Positions 16,596 through 23,937 of a DNA stretch of 36,991 bases are shown here, piece by piece. This DNA is from an archaeon RBG_16_50_20 (GTDB lineage Archaea > Thermoproteota > Bathyarchaeia > 40CM-2-53-6). A program made the position numbers and the translations under genes. The notes under the pieces were generated by a model. The model was given only the letters and a program-made list of their open reading frames with translations. It did not search any database and was not told where the DNA came from. Numbering within the stretch: position 1 is the stretch's first letter; each line of letters begins with the position of its first letter. The stretch spans positions 15,472 through 52,462 of the forward strand of contig MEMY01000052.1 in assembly GCA_001768965.1 (NCBI GenBank), written 5' to 3'.

Positions 16596-17602
16596 GCATG
16601 ATCTTGGGAAGTCTGCAGGAAGGAGCGAGAATCGCCGTCGAGGTCTGCATGTCCATTAGAAGCGGCGAACACGTGTTCGTATTGACCGATCGCCCCACAT
16701 TGGAGATTGGAAAAGCGATACATGATGCAGCAGAGAAAGTGACGAAGGGAAACGTCAAGCTGCTCGTTCTTGAGGACTACGTAGAACGACCAGCAAAGGA
16801 ACTGCCGAAACAAATTCTCGAGCTGATACCATGGGCGAATGTCACTTACTATGCAGCGGAAAGCAAACCGGGCGAGCTGGGGATCCGAGGGCCCTTCATT
16901 CGAACGGCAGTGAAATACGCAAGACACGGCCACATGCCCAGCGTCACAAAAGAACTCATGGAGACAGGGATGTGCGCTGATTACTACAAAATTTCGGATT
17001 TGACCAAGAAAGTGGAACGGATCGTCAAAACCTGTAGAAAGGCGCGTATAGTGACAAAAGCCGGTACAGAACTCGAGGTCGACTTCAATCCATCTTGGAG
17101 ATGGAAGGTGTGCGATGGTCTGTACCCCGAGAAAGGCATGTGGGGTAATCTGCCTGAAGGAGAGATTTTTACTGCCGCATACAGAGCCAACGGAAGGATG
17201 GTGATTGACGAGCTGGGTGACTGGTTCAGCCCGAAATACGGCGTACTGTCAAAGACACCCGTCATGCTCCAAGTCAAAGATTCTCGCGTGGACTTGTCCT
17301 CCGTGAAATGCGCAAACGAGCAACTGCGCCAGGAATTCGTCGAGTACCTCAACACCGATGCCAACAGCAACAGACTCGGCGAGTTTGCAATTGGAACGAA
17401 CATATTCCTAGACCGATTGACAGGAAACCTACTGCAGGATGAAAAAATCCCCTCAGTTCACTGCGCCTTCGGCGATCCATATCCGGATGAAACAGGCGCA
17501 GATTGGCAGTCGAAAACCCACATCGACGGAATCATGCTGAAGTGCAGCATTTGGATTGACGGCAAACAAATCATGGATGAAGGCAGGCATTTGACCACCT
17601 GA
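16592..17602 (+). CDS. M29-family metallo-aminopeptidase
   Basis: Peptidase family M29 (AmpS/thermophilic aminopeptidase), a two-metal cytoplasmic enzyme that removes N-terminal residues. The ligand set is recognisable: Glu191 (NLPEGEIF), Glu264 (RLGEFAIGTN), His290 (VHCAFGDPYPDE), then His310 and Asp312 (KTHIDGIM). At 336 residues it is slightly short of the usual 360-410, mainly through a compact N-terminal domain. The start is GTG at 16592, overlapping the previous stop by 4 bases; the ATG at 16598 is nearly equivalent. Family resemblance to 2,5-dihydroxypyridine dioxygenases leaves some room for a different reaction. Confidence 0.87.
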   Translation: MSMILGSLQEGARIAVEVCMSIRSGEHVFVLTDRPTLEIGKAIHDAAEKVTKGNVKLLVLEDYVERPAKELPKQILELIPWANVTYYAAESKPGELGIRGPFIRTAVKYARHGHMPSVTKELMETGMCADYYKISDLTKKVERIVKTCRKARIVTKAGTELEVDFNPSWRWKVCDGLYPEKGMWGNLPEGEIFTAAYRANGRMVIDELGDWFSPKYGVLSKTPVMLQVKDSRVDLSSVKCANEQLRQEFVEYLNTDANSNRLGEFAIGTNIFLDRLTGNLLQDEKIPSVHCAFGDPYPDETGADWQSKTHIDGIMLKCSIWIDGKQIMDEGRHLTT

Positions 17603-17727
17603 CTGTTCCGCGTTCGAACCCGTCGCAACCTTAGTTTCTGAGAAAAGTTTCGCGCCTCTGGCAACGAAAGCAATAAGTAAGAACTTTCAATATCACAGCC
17701 CCTTCCAGTAGAATTGAGGAAGTTATC

Positions 17728-19521
17728 GTGTCCGAATTCAAACCCGGGAGAATAGAGCGAGTGGCCGGCCCCGTCGTGGTTGCCTCTAACATGCTTGGCG
17801 CTCGTATGTACGAACTTGTCAAGGTTGCTAGCACCGGTTTGATCGGCGAGATTATTCGAGTTGAGGCAGACAGGGCCACAATCCAGGTCTACGAGGAAAC
17901 GACCGGGATCAAACCGGGTGAGATTGTTGAGCGAACAGGCAGCCCACTGTCAGTTGAGCTCGGTCCAGGTTTGATGAACCAATTCTTTGACGGAACACAA
18001 AGGCCATTGCCTGTCCTCTTGGACAAGGGTGGTGCTTTCATTCGAAGAGGAATCAGCGCAGCACCTCTCGATCGAAAGAAGAAATGGGAATTCACTCCAT
18101 TAGTGAAGAAAGGAGACACGGTTATCGGCGGTGACGTGCTTGGTGAAGTGCCCGAAACTGTGCTAGTCAAGCACAGGATTTTGATTCCCCCCAACATCAG
18201 TGGCACTTTGAAATCGGTAGTATCCAAAGGCAGCTATACACTCGAGGATCCGGTCGCTGAGCTTGAAACGAATCGAGGAATGGTCAAACTCTACATGATG
18301 CATTCTTGGCCCGTCCGTGTACCGCGCCCAGCTAGAGAAAAAGTCCCTTCAGACACACCACTCATAACGGGCCAACGAATCATTGATTTCTTCTTTCCAA
18401 TCTCGAAAGGCGGAACCGCGGCCATACCTGGAGACTTTGGAACTGGTAAGACGATTACGCAACATCAGTTAGCAAAATGGGCAGACGCTGAAGTGATTGT
18501 GTACGTGGGCTGTGGTGAACGCGGAAACGAGATGACCGAAGTCCTTGAAACGTTCCCGGAACTAAAGGACCCACGGTCAGGACAGCCACTAATGGAGAGA
18601 ACGATCCTAGTGGCAAACACTTCGAACATGCCCATCGCGGCCCGTGAGGCTAGCATGTACACTGGCGTAACGCTGGCTGAATATTTCCGCGACATGGGCT
18701 ATAATGTCGCCCTAATGGCGGATTCCACTTCGCGATGGGCCGAGGCACTCCGTGAAGTATCGGGGCGTTTGGAGGAAATGCCAGGTGAGGAGGGCTATCC
18801 AGCATATTTGGCATCTCGATTGGCACAGATCTACGAAAGAGCTGGACGCGTGAAAGTCATCGGCAGCGACTCGAACAAGTTAGGTTCGGTGTCTATTGTT
18901 GGAGCAGTCTCGCCCTCTGGAGGAGACTTTTCTGAACCGGTAACTCAGAACACATTGAGAATCGTCAAGGTATTCTGGGCTTTGAGCAAACCACTCGCCG
19001 AGCGACGACACTTCCCCGCAATCGATTGGTTGAGCAGCTACTCGTTATACTTGGAATCCCTGGAGAATTGGTACAGAACTCACATTGGACCGGAATGGTC
19101 CGCTCTGAGAAAGGACGCAATGGCGCTGCTGCAACGTGATGAGGAACTTCGAGAAATCGTCATGCTTGTCGGCCCAGACGCGCTTTCTGAGAGCCAGAGA
19201 GTGATACTGGAGGCAGCTCGAATGATCAAGGAAGACTTCTTGATACAGAGTGCGCTCCACCCTGTCGATAGCTATTGTTCACCCGAGAAGACTTTTCGAC
19301 TCATGTCGCTCATCATGAAATTCTATGAGAAAATGAAGGCAGGGGTAGGCAAGGGGGTATCGCTGCAGCGTGCGCTCGATCTTCCGGTGAAAGAGGAAAT
19401 CGCACGGGCAAAGATCCACCCCTCTCAGGCATTCGAAGAACTAGCGAAGCACATCGAAACGAATATGGAACAGCAATTCCAGAGCTTGTCCACTGAACTT
19501 CTTGAGAAGCCAGCCGTCTAA
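17728..19521 (+). CDS. atpA: A-type ATP synthase catalytic subunit A
   Basis: Catalytic subunit of the archaeal A1AO ATP synthase head. At 597 residues it has the N-terminal barrel (RIERVAGPVVVASNMLGARM), the non-homologous bulge region characteristic of A subunits (about residues 110-190), and the nucleotide-binding domain. The P-loop is GDFGTGKT (235-242, Lys241), where most A subunits have GPFGSGKT, so a Pro-to-Asp change is visible. CGERGNEMTEVL, VALMADSTSRWAEALRE and SVSIVGAVSPSGGD follow, as expected. The start is GTG at 17728, 7 bases after GAGGA. It heads an A-B-D cluster; H, I, K, E, C and F subunits are not in this window. Confidence 0.97.
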   Translation: MSEFKPGRIERVAGPVVVASNMLGARMYELVKVASTGLIGEIIRVEADRATIQVYEETTGIKPGEIVERTGSPLSVELGPGLMNQFFDGTQRPLPVLLDKGGAFIRRGISAAPLDRKKKWEFTPLVKKGDTVIGGDVLGEVPETVLVKHRILIPPNISGTLKSVVSKGSYTLEDPVAELETNRGMVKLYMMHSWPVRVPRPAREKVPSDTPLITGQRIIDFFFPISKGGTAAIPGDFGTGKTITQHQLAKWADAEVIVYVGCGERGNEMTEVLETFPELKDPRSGQPLMERTILVANTSNMPIAAREASMYTGVTLAEYFRDMGYNVALMADSTSRWAEALREVSGRLEEMPGEEGYPAYLASRLAQIYERAGRVKVIGSDSNKLGSVSIVGAVSPSGGDFSEPVTQNTLRIVKVFWALSKPLAERRHFPAIDWLSSYSLYLESLENWYRTHIGPEWSALRKDAMALLQRDEELREIVMLVGPDALSESQRVILEAARMIKEDFLIQSALHPVDSYCSPEKTFRLMSLIMKFYEKMKAGVGKGVSLQRALDLPVKEEIARAKIHPSQAFEELAKHIETNMEQQFQSLSTELLEKPAV

Positions 19522-19525
19522 TAAC

Positions 19526-20944
19526 ATGAGCGAGGAAAGAGACGTGTCGGTAGTCGTCAGGGAATATTCAACAGTTAACGAGATCTCAGGTCCCCTGCTC
19601 TTCGTCCAGAACGTGAAAGGTGTAGGGTTTGGTGAGCTCGTGCGGATTCGAACTCCTGCTGGTGAAGAGAGAAGAGGGCAGGTATTGGAGGTCCGCAGTG
19701 ACTTGGCCGTCGTACAAGTCTTTGAAGGCACTTCCGGCCTCGACGTTTCCTCTACAAGCGTCCGTTTCATGGGCGAGACCGTCAAGTTAGCTGTCTCAAG
19801 TGACCTGTTGGGCAGAATACTTGATGGCAGTGGAAATCCAATCGATGGCGGCCCGCGAATCATACCTGAAGATTATTCGGATGTTCACGGCGCTCCAATC
19901 AATCCCTACGCTCGGACGTATCCTCGCGAATTCATCCAGACGGGAGTTTCAGCGATCGATGGCATGAATACACTCGTGAGAGGACAGAAGCTCCCGCTCT
20001 TTTCAGGAGCAGGACTACCCCACAATCGAGTGGCAGCCCAAGTCGCGCGACAAGCACGGGTTAAGGGAACGGGCGAGCCATTCGCAACCGTGTTTGCTGC
20101 AATCGGCATCACCGCCGACGAAGCCAGGTTCTTCCGAGAAGACTTCGAAAAACAAGGAGCGTTCGAACATGTAACCATGTTCATCAACCTTGCCGACGAC
20201 CCCGCCATAGAGAGAATTCTCACACCGCGTATGGCCCTAACCGCTGCCGAGTATTTCGCGTTCAAATTGGACATGCACGTGCTAGTCATACTCACCGACA
20301 TGACCAACTACGCCGAAGCTCTGCGGGAGATCTCCGCGGCTCGAGAGGAAGTGCCCGGCCGACGAGGTTATCCAGGTTACCTTTACACAGACCTCTCGAC
20401 CATTTACGAACGTGCAGGAAGAGTTCATAATGCGAAAGGGTCTATTACACAGATGCCAATCCTGACGATGCCGCACGACGACATCACCCATCCTATTCCA
20501 AATCTCACGGGTTACATCACGGAGGGCCAATTGATAGTTGATCGCGGTCTGCACAGGAAGGGCATCTACCCGCCTATCGACGTCTCACCTTCGCTTTCTA
20601 GGCTTATGCGCGAAGGCATCGGGAAAGAAAGAACTAGGCAGGATCACAGAGAAGTGTCAGACCAACTTTACTACGCGTACGCCGAGGGCCGAGCTTTCAG
20701 AGACCTAGTCGCCGTCGTAGGAGAAGAAGCACTCTCGGCCCGGGACAAAATCTATCTGAAGTTTTCCGACGATTTTGAGAGACGATTCATTGGGCAGGGT
20801 GAGTACGAGAACCGCGAAATTGAGAAGACCCTTGACCTAGGTTGGGACCTGTTAGCGGCACTTCCGGAGAGCGAGCTGAAACGAGTAGACCCAGCGACGA
20901 TCAAACAGTTCCACCCCAAGTATAGAGCTGGGACAGGGAAGTAG
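19526..20944 (+). CDS. atpB: A-type ATP synthase regulatory subunit B
   Basis: Non-catalytic B subunit of the A1 head. Its 472 residues include VNEISGPLLFVQNVKGVGFGELV, ILDGSGNPIDGGPRI, INPYARTYPREFIQTGVSAIDG, KLPLFSGAGLPHNRVA and ADEARFFREDFEKQGA. It lacks a P-loop lysine motif (FSGAGLPHN instead), as B subunits do. The ATG at 19526, 4 bases after the atpA stop, is a better start than an in-frame TTG at 19502 that would lie inside atpA. The stop is directly followed by the atpD start, so A, B and D form one operon. Confidence 0.97.
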   Translation: MSEERDVSVVVREYSTVNEISGPLLFVQNVKGVGFGELVRIRTPAGEERRGQVLEVRSDLAVVQVFEGTSGLDVSSTSVRFMGETVKLAVSSDLLGRILDGSGNPIDGGPRIIPEDYSDVHGAPINPYARTYPREFIQTGVSAIDGMNTLVRGQKLPLFSGAGLPHNRVAAQVARQARVKGTGEPFATVFAAIGITADEARFFREDFEKQGAFEHVTMFINLADDPAIERILTPRMALTAAEYFAFKLDMHVLVILTDMTNYAEALREISAAREEVPGRRGYPGYLYTDLSTIYERAGRVHNAKGSITQMPILTMPHDDITHPIPNLTGYITEGQLIVDRGLHRKGIYPPIDVSPSLSRLMREGIGKERTRQDHREVSDQLYYAYAEGRAFRDLVAVVGEEALSARDKIYLKFSDDFERRFIGQGEYENREIEKTLDLGWDLLAALPESELKRVDPATIKQFHPKYRAGTGK

Positions 20945-21604
20945 ATGCCCGAGCTAATAGCGGGCGTCCACCCAACTCGGATGGAACTACTCACACTCCG
21001 CAAAAGACGAAACATAGCAGAACGAGGTAGAGATCTTCTCAGAGAGAAACTGGACGCTCTGATGATCGAGTTCTTCCAGTTTGTTCGTGAGATCAGTACC
21101 CTGAGAGCAAAAGCGCAGGGACTCCTCGCAGAGGCTTATGAGAGCTTCGTTGAAGCACAAATGGCCATGGGGTACATGAAACTTGAACAGACATCGGTGG
21201 GAGTCGAAGACAGGTTCACAATAGAATCAAAGTCCAGAAACATAATCGGCGTTACGATTCCCTACATACAAGTGAACCTCAAACCGCTGACCGGTTTTCC
21301 ATACAATATCTACGACACATCCATCAAACTGGATGAAGCTACGCTCAAGATGGCTGATGCGATAAAGGCAATAGCGGAACTCTCCAGCGCGGAGGCAGCA
21401 GTCAAGAAGCTCGCTGAAGCTATCGCAGCTACCAAGAGACGCGTTAACTCTTTGGAATACGTGGTCATTCCTCGTATGCTAGCCACGATACGCTATATTG
21501 AAATGCACTTGGAAGAGGCAGAACGCGAAGACTTCTTCCGGTTGAAGAGAATCAAGAGCAGAATGGCCAAGGTAGAGAAAAAGCTCGAAGCACCCGCAGC
21601 TTAA
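20945..21604 (+). CDS. atpD: A-type ATP synthase central-stalk subunit D
   Basis: Subunit D forms the rotating coiled-coil shaft inside the A3B3 head. The 219-residue protein starts VHPTRMELLTLRKR, then a long coiled coil, and ends with RRVNSLEYVVIPRMLATIRYI and a second long helix, the signature pattern of V/A-type D subunits. The ATG abuts the atpB TAG. The C-terminal charged helix (RLKRIKSRMAKVEKKLEA) is normal. It is the last gene of the cluster and is convergent with the NAC gene. Confidence 0.96.
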   Translation: MPELIAGVHPTRMELLTLRKRRNIAERGRDLLREKLDALMIEFFQFVREISTLRAKAQGLLAEAYESFVEAQMAMGYMKLEQTSVGVEDRFTIESKSRNIIGVTIPYIQVNLKPLTGFPYNIYDTSIKLDEATLKMADAIKAIAELSSAEAAVKKLAEAIAATKRRVNSLEYVVIPRMLATIRYIEMHLEEAEREDFFRLKRIKSRMAKVEKKLEAPAA

Positions 21605-21623
21605 CCCCTACAAATCAGTGCAT

Positions 21624-22010
21624 CTAGGAACTCTTCTGCTTCAGAGAGAGAATGGCTTTCGCGAGATCCCCACCAGCTTCTAACAGCGCTTTCTTAGCTT
21701 CTTCTGGTGTTTTGCCAGTCTGCTGAACCACTAATTCCACATCTGCGTCCAACGGTGTGCTCGGAGCTGATGGCTGTTGCGGCTGCGCTTCGGAGACGCG
21801 GCCTCCGGCTATTTGGTACATGGTTTGACCCTGTATGTTGATTGTGGTAACGTTGGGCTCTTCGATTACAATGTCCTTCGTCCCAGTCCGTATGATGACC
21901 GAGGACACGTCCGGAACCTCATCCATCTTCATGCCCATTTTCTGCATCATACGCGCGGCGTCTCGACCTCCGGGAACGCCTCGTGCGGCCTTCAGAGCCT
22001 TGTACGCCAA
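21624..22010 (-). CDS. nac: nascent polypeptide-associated complex protein (NAC, alpha type)
   Basis: Archaeal NAC binds ribosomes near the exit tunnel and shields new chains. Residues about 32-72 form the NAC strand domain (VSSVIIRTGTKDIVIEEP, MYQIAGGRVSE), and residues 88-125 the C-terminal UBA domain (DVELVVQQTGKTPEEAKKAL, EAGGDLAKAI). A Pro/Gln linker joins them. The N-terminal helix (DAARMMQKMGMKM) is typical. The start is TTG at 22010; TGA occurs in frame three codons upstream and no ATG precedes the conserved MMQKMG helix. It is the downstream neighbour of atpD on the opposite strand and lies beyond hutH in the same direction, with 62 bp between. Confidence 0.93.
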   Translation of the reverse strand: MAYKALKAARGVPGGRDAARMMQKMGMKMDEVPDVSSVIIRTGTKDIVIEEPNVTTINIQGQTMYQIAGGRVSEAQPQQPSAPSTPLDADVELVVQQTGKTPEEAKKALLEAGGDLAKAILSLKQKSS

Positions 22011-22072
22011 ACCAACTCAACTTCTCGTCTTTTAGATCAGGACCAGAATAAGAATATCGGACGCCCTCCCTT

Positions 22073-23626
22073 CTACCTTAGCGAGTCCACGGATTTCTCC
22101 ACGGCCTCTAAGAGACTCCCGTCAGATATCATGTCTGCAACTGTCTGAATATGCCCGGAACTCGCCCGGTCCTCTCTTAACATCGGAACATTCTCGCGGA
22201 GTTTGAGGTATGCGGCTCGTGTACCTCTGCCACATTTCGCTGGATCTCGAAAATCCAGGCCTTGTGCGGCGCAGATGAGCTCAATAGCTATGACCTGCTG
22301 CGTATTTTGGAGAATCGCTCTTGCCTTCAATCCCGCTGAGGGGCTCATGCTGACGAAGTCTTCCATGTTTGCGGATGTGGGTATCGTATCCACAGTCGCC
22401 GGATGTGCGAGAATCTTGTTCTCGGAAGCGAGAGCAGCGGCCGTATATTGCACGGCCATGAGTCCAGAGTGAAGCCCCTGAGATTCGGTCGCACCAACCA
22501 GAAAAGGTGGAAGACCACGGCTCAAGGTCGCATCCAGTAATCGGGAGACCCTTCTTTCGGAGATGTTGGCGATGGTTGCGAGTGCTATCGAAACTACGTC
22601 CATGGCGAGCCCGACTGGCTGCCCATGAAAGTTGCCGCCCGACAGCACGTCCGGACCATCCGGAAACACGAGTGGATTGTCCGTAGCTGAGTTCATTTCA
22701 ACCTCTATCAGCCTCCTAGCGAACGCGATTGCCTCTCGGGCAGCTCCGGCGACCTGCGGGGTGCATCTTAGTGAATAGGCGTCTTGAGCAGCTTCACGTT
22801 CACCGCTGACCGTTTCTTTGATAAGCCGACTCCCGGCTATCAGAGACCGAATGTTGTGAGCGGAGTCAATCTGACCTTTGAATGGCCTTGCGTCATGGAT
22901 TCTCGCATCGAAAGCCTGAGTGTAACCTTGCAATGCTTCAAGCGATGCAGCCGCTGAAATCTCACTTGTCTTCACGAGGCACTCGGCATCATGAACAGTA
23001 AGCGCTCCTACTGCCGTGGACATCTGCGTCCCATTGTTCAGCGCGAGGCCTTCCTTCATCGAGACTGAGAGCGGCTTCAGCCCAACCTCTTTTATCACGT
23101 CCGATGCAGACTTCAATTTGCCGCGATGTTCCACAGTGCCTTCGCCCATGAACGCAAGCGCCATGTGAGACAGAGGAGACAAATCTCCACTTGCACCCAC
23201 AGATCCCTTGGATGGGATGATCGGGTGAATGCCCTCATTCAGAAAGTCTAGAATCGATTGAGCAACGATCATACGGACACCAGAAAGACCTTTGGCCAAG
23301 GTGTTCAGGCGAAGGAGCATTATCGCGCGGACAACGTCGGTCGAAAGATTTTCTCCAACACCACAAGCGTGGCTTCTGAGTAGGTTTGTCTGGAGTTTGG
23401 ACGCCTCGTCCAATGTTATTCGCGTGTTGCTTAATGCGCCGAAACCCGTCGTGACACCGTAGATTATCTTTCCGGCTCGCGCTAGTTCTTCTAGGGTTGA
23501 TCGGGATCTTTCAATGTTCGAAATGCTTTCCTTCGACAGTTCCACTTTGTCTCGGAATCGCGCGACCCTAACGAGATCTCCTATTGCAAGTGAAGCGCCA
23601 TCGACGACTACTTGACTTCTTCCCAA
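22073..23626 (-). CDS. hutH: histidine ammonia-lyase (aromatic amino acid lyase family)
   Basis: Removes ammonia from histidine to give urocanate, the first step of histidine breakdown. The self-made MIO electrophile comes from Ala145-Ser146-Gly147 in KGSVGASGDLSPLSHM. Other conserved parts are YGVTTGFGALSNTRI, LRSHACGVGE, QDAYSLRCTPQV, NSATDNPLVFPDG and SGGNFHGQPVGLAMD. The 517-residue length and these motifs fit HutH better than phenylalanine or tyrosine lyases, though substrate is not proven. No hutU, hutI or hutG gene is nearby. The start is TTG at 23626, 8 bases after GGGGAG, with a hairpin directly upstream (23641-23663). Confidence 0.94.
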   Translation of the reverse strand: MGRSQVVVDGASLAIGDLVRVARFRDKVELSKESISNIERSRSTLEELARAGKIIYGVTTGFGALSNTRITLDEASKLQTNLLRSHACGVGENLSTDVVRAIMLLRLNTLAKGLSGVRMIVAQSILDFLNEGIHPIIPSKGSVGASGDLSPLSHMALAFMGEGTVEHRGKLKSASDVIKEVGLKPLSVSMKEGLALNNGTQMSTAVGALTVHDAECLVKTSEISAAASLEALQGYTQAFDARIHDARPFKGQIDSAHNIRSLIAGSRLIKETVSGEREAAQDAYSLRCTPQVAGAAREAIAFARRLIEVEMNSATDNPLVFPDGPDVLSGGNFHGQPVGLAMDVVSIALATIANISERRVSRLLDATLSRGLPPFLVGATESQGLHSGLMAVQYTAAALASENKILAHPATVDTIPTSANMEDFVSMSPSAGLKARAILQNTQQVIAIELICAAQGLDFRDPAKCGRGTRAAYLKLRENVPMLREDRASSGHIQTVADMISDGSLLEAVEKSVDSLR

Positions 23627-23640
23627 CTTGTCAGCTCCCC

Positions 23641-23663
23641 GTTGGCCTCGCTATGCGAGCAAC
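23641..23663 (-). promoter_or_regulatory. hutH: leader hairpin adjoining the hutH ribosome-binding site
   Basis: On the minus strand GTTGCTCGC pairs with GCGAG and CAAC around an ATA loop, with only a 2-base GC bulge: nine base pairs in 23 bases. It ends one base before GGGGAG, the likely ribosome-binding site of hutH, so it could influence translation. Confidence 0.4.
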
Positions 23664-23845
23664 TGGCGTTTGAAGATGTGGGTTTATTTCCGATTCAGCG
23701 CGAAATGCCTACGCACACGAGAAGAGCAGATTTTCTGCAGTAGCCTAGAGGCGGCTAAAGGAGAGCTGTTCGCAGTATGGCGTCATAGAATCGTGCACTG
23801 GAACGTCTTTAAGGCAGTGAACTCAAATGAGGTTGAACAAGATGA

Positions 23846-23857
23846 TTTTTATATATG
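23846..23857 (+). promoter_or_regulatory. strong TATA box of the subtilase gene
   Basis: TTTTTATATATG is the strongest TATA-like sequence seen in the window. It lies about 85 bp before the subtilase TTG start, which predicts a leader of about 60 bases. Confidence 0.55.
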
Positions 23858-23937
23858 CAAAATCACCTGCTGCCAGAAATTCGACTGCTCGATGGTCTCC
23901 TTGAGCATCCAAACAAATCTGGGGACGCGTTGACCTA

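Larger units (their letters stand above)
23627..23937. other. 311-bp divergent regulatory spacer between hutH and the subtilase gene
   Basis: No gene is seen here; a plus-strand open frame at 23628-23933 has no family features. The hutH side has GGGGAG (minus strand, 23635-23640), a 9-bp hairpin at 23641-23663 and a weak minus-strand AAATAAAC TATA candidate near 23682-23689. The subtilase side has a strong TATA box (23846-23857). Confidence 0.6.

Noticed and set aside
17609..17635. GTTCGAACCC resembling a tRNA T-loop B box.
   Set aside because: The flanking bases do not form a T stem and no D arm, anticodon arm or acceptor pairing is present.
23628..23933. Plus-strand frame in the hutH-subtilase spacer.
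   Set aside because: It has no recognisable domain and overlaps the promoter elements of both genes; it looks like a chance frame.
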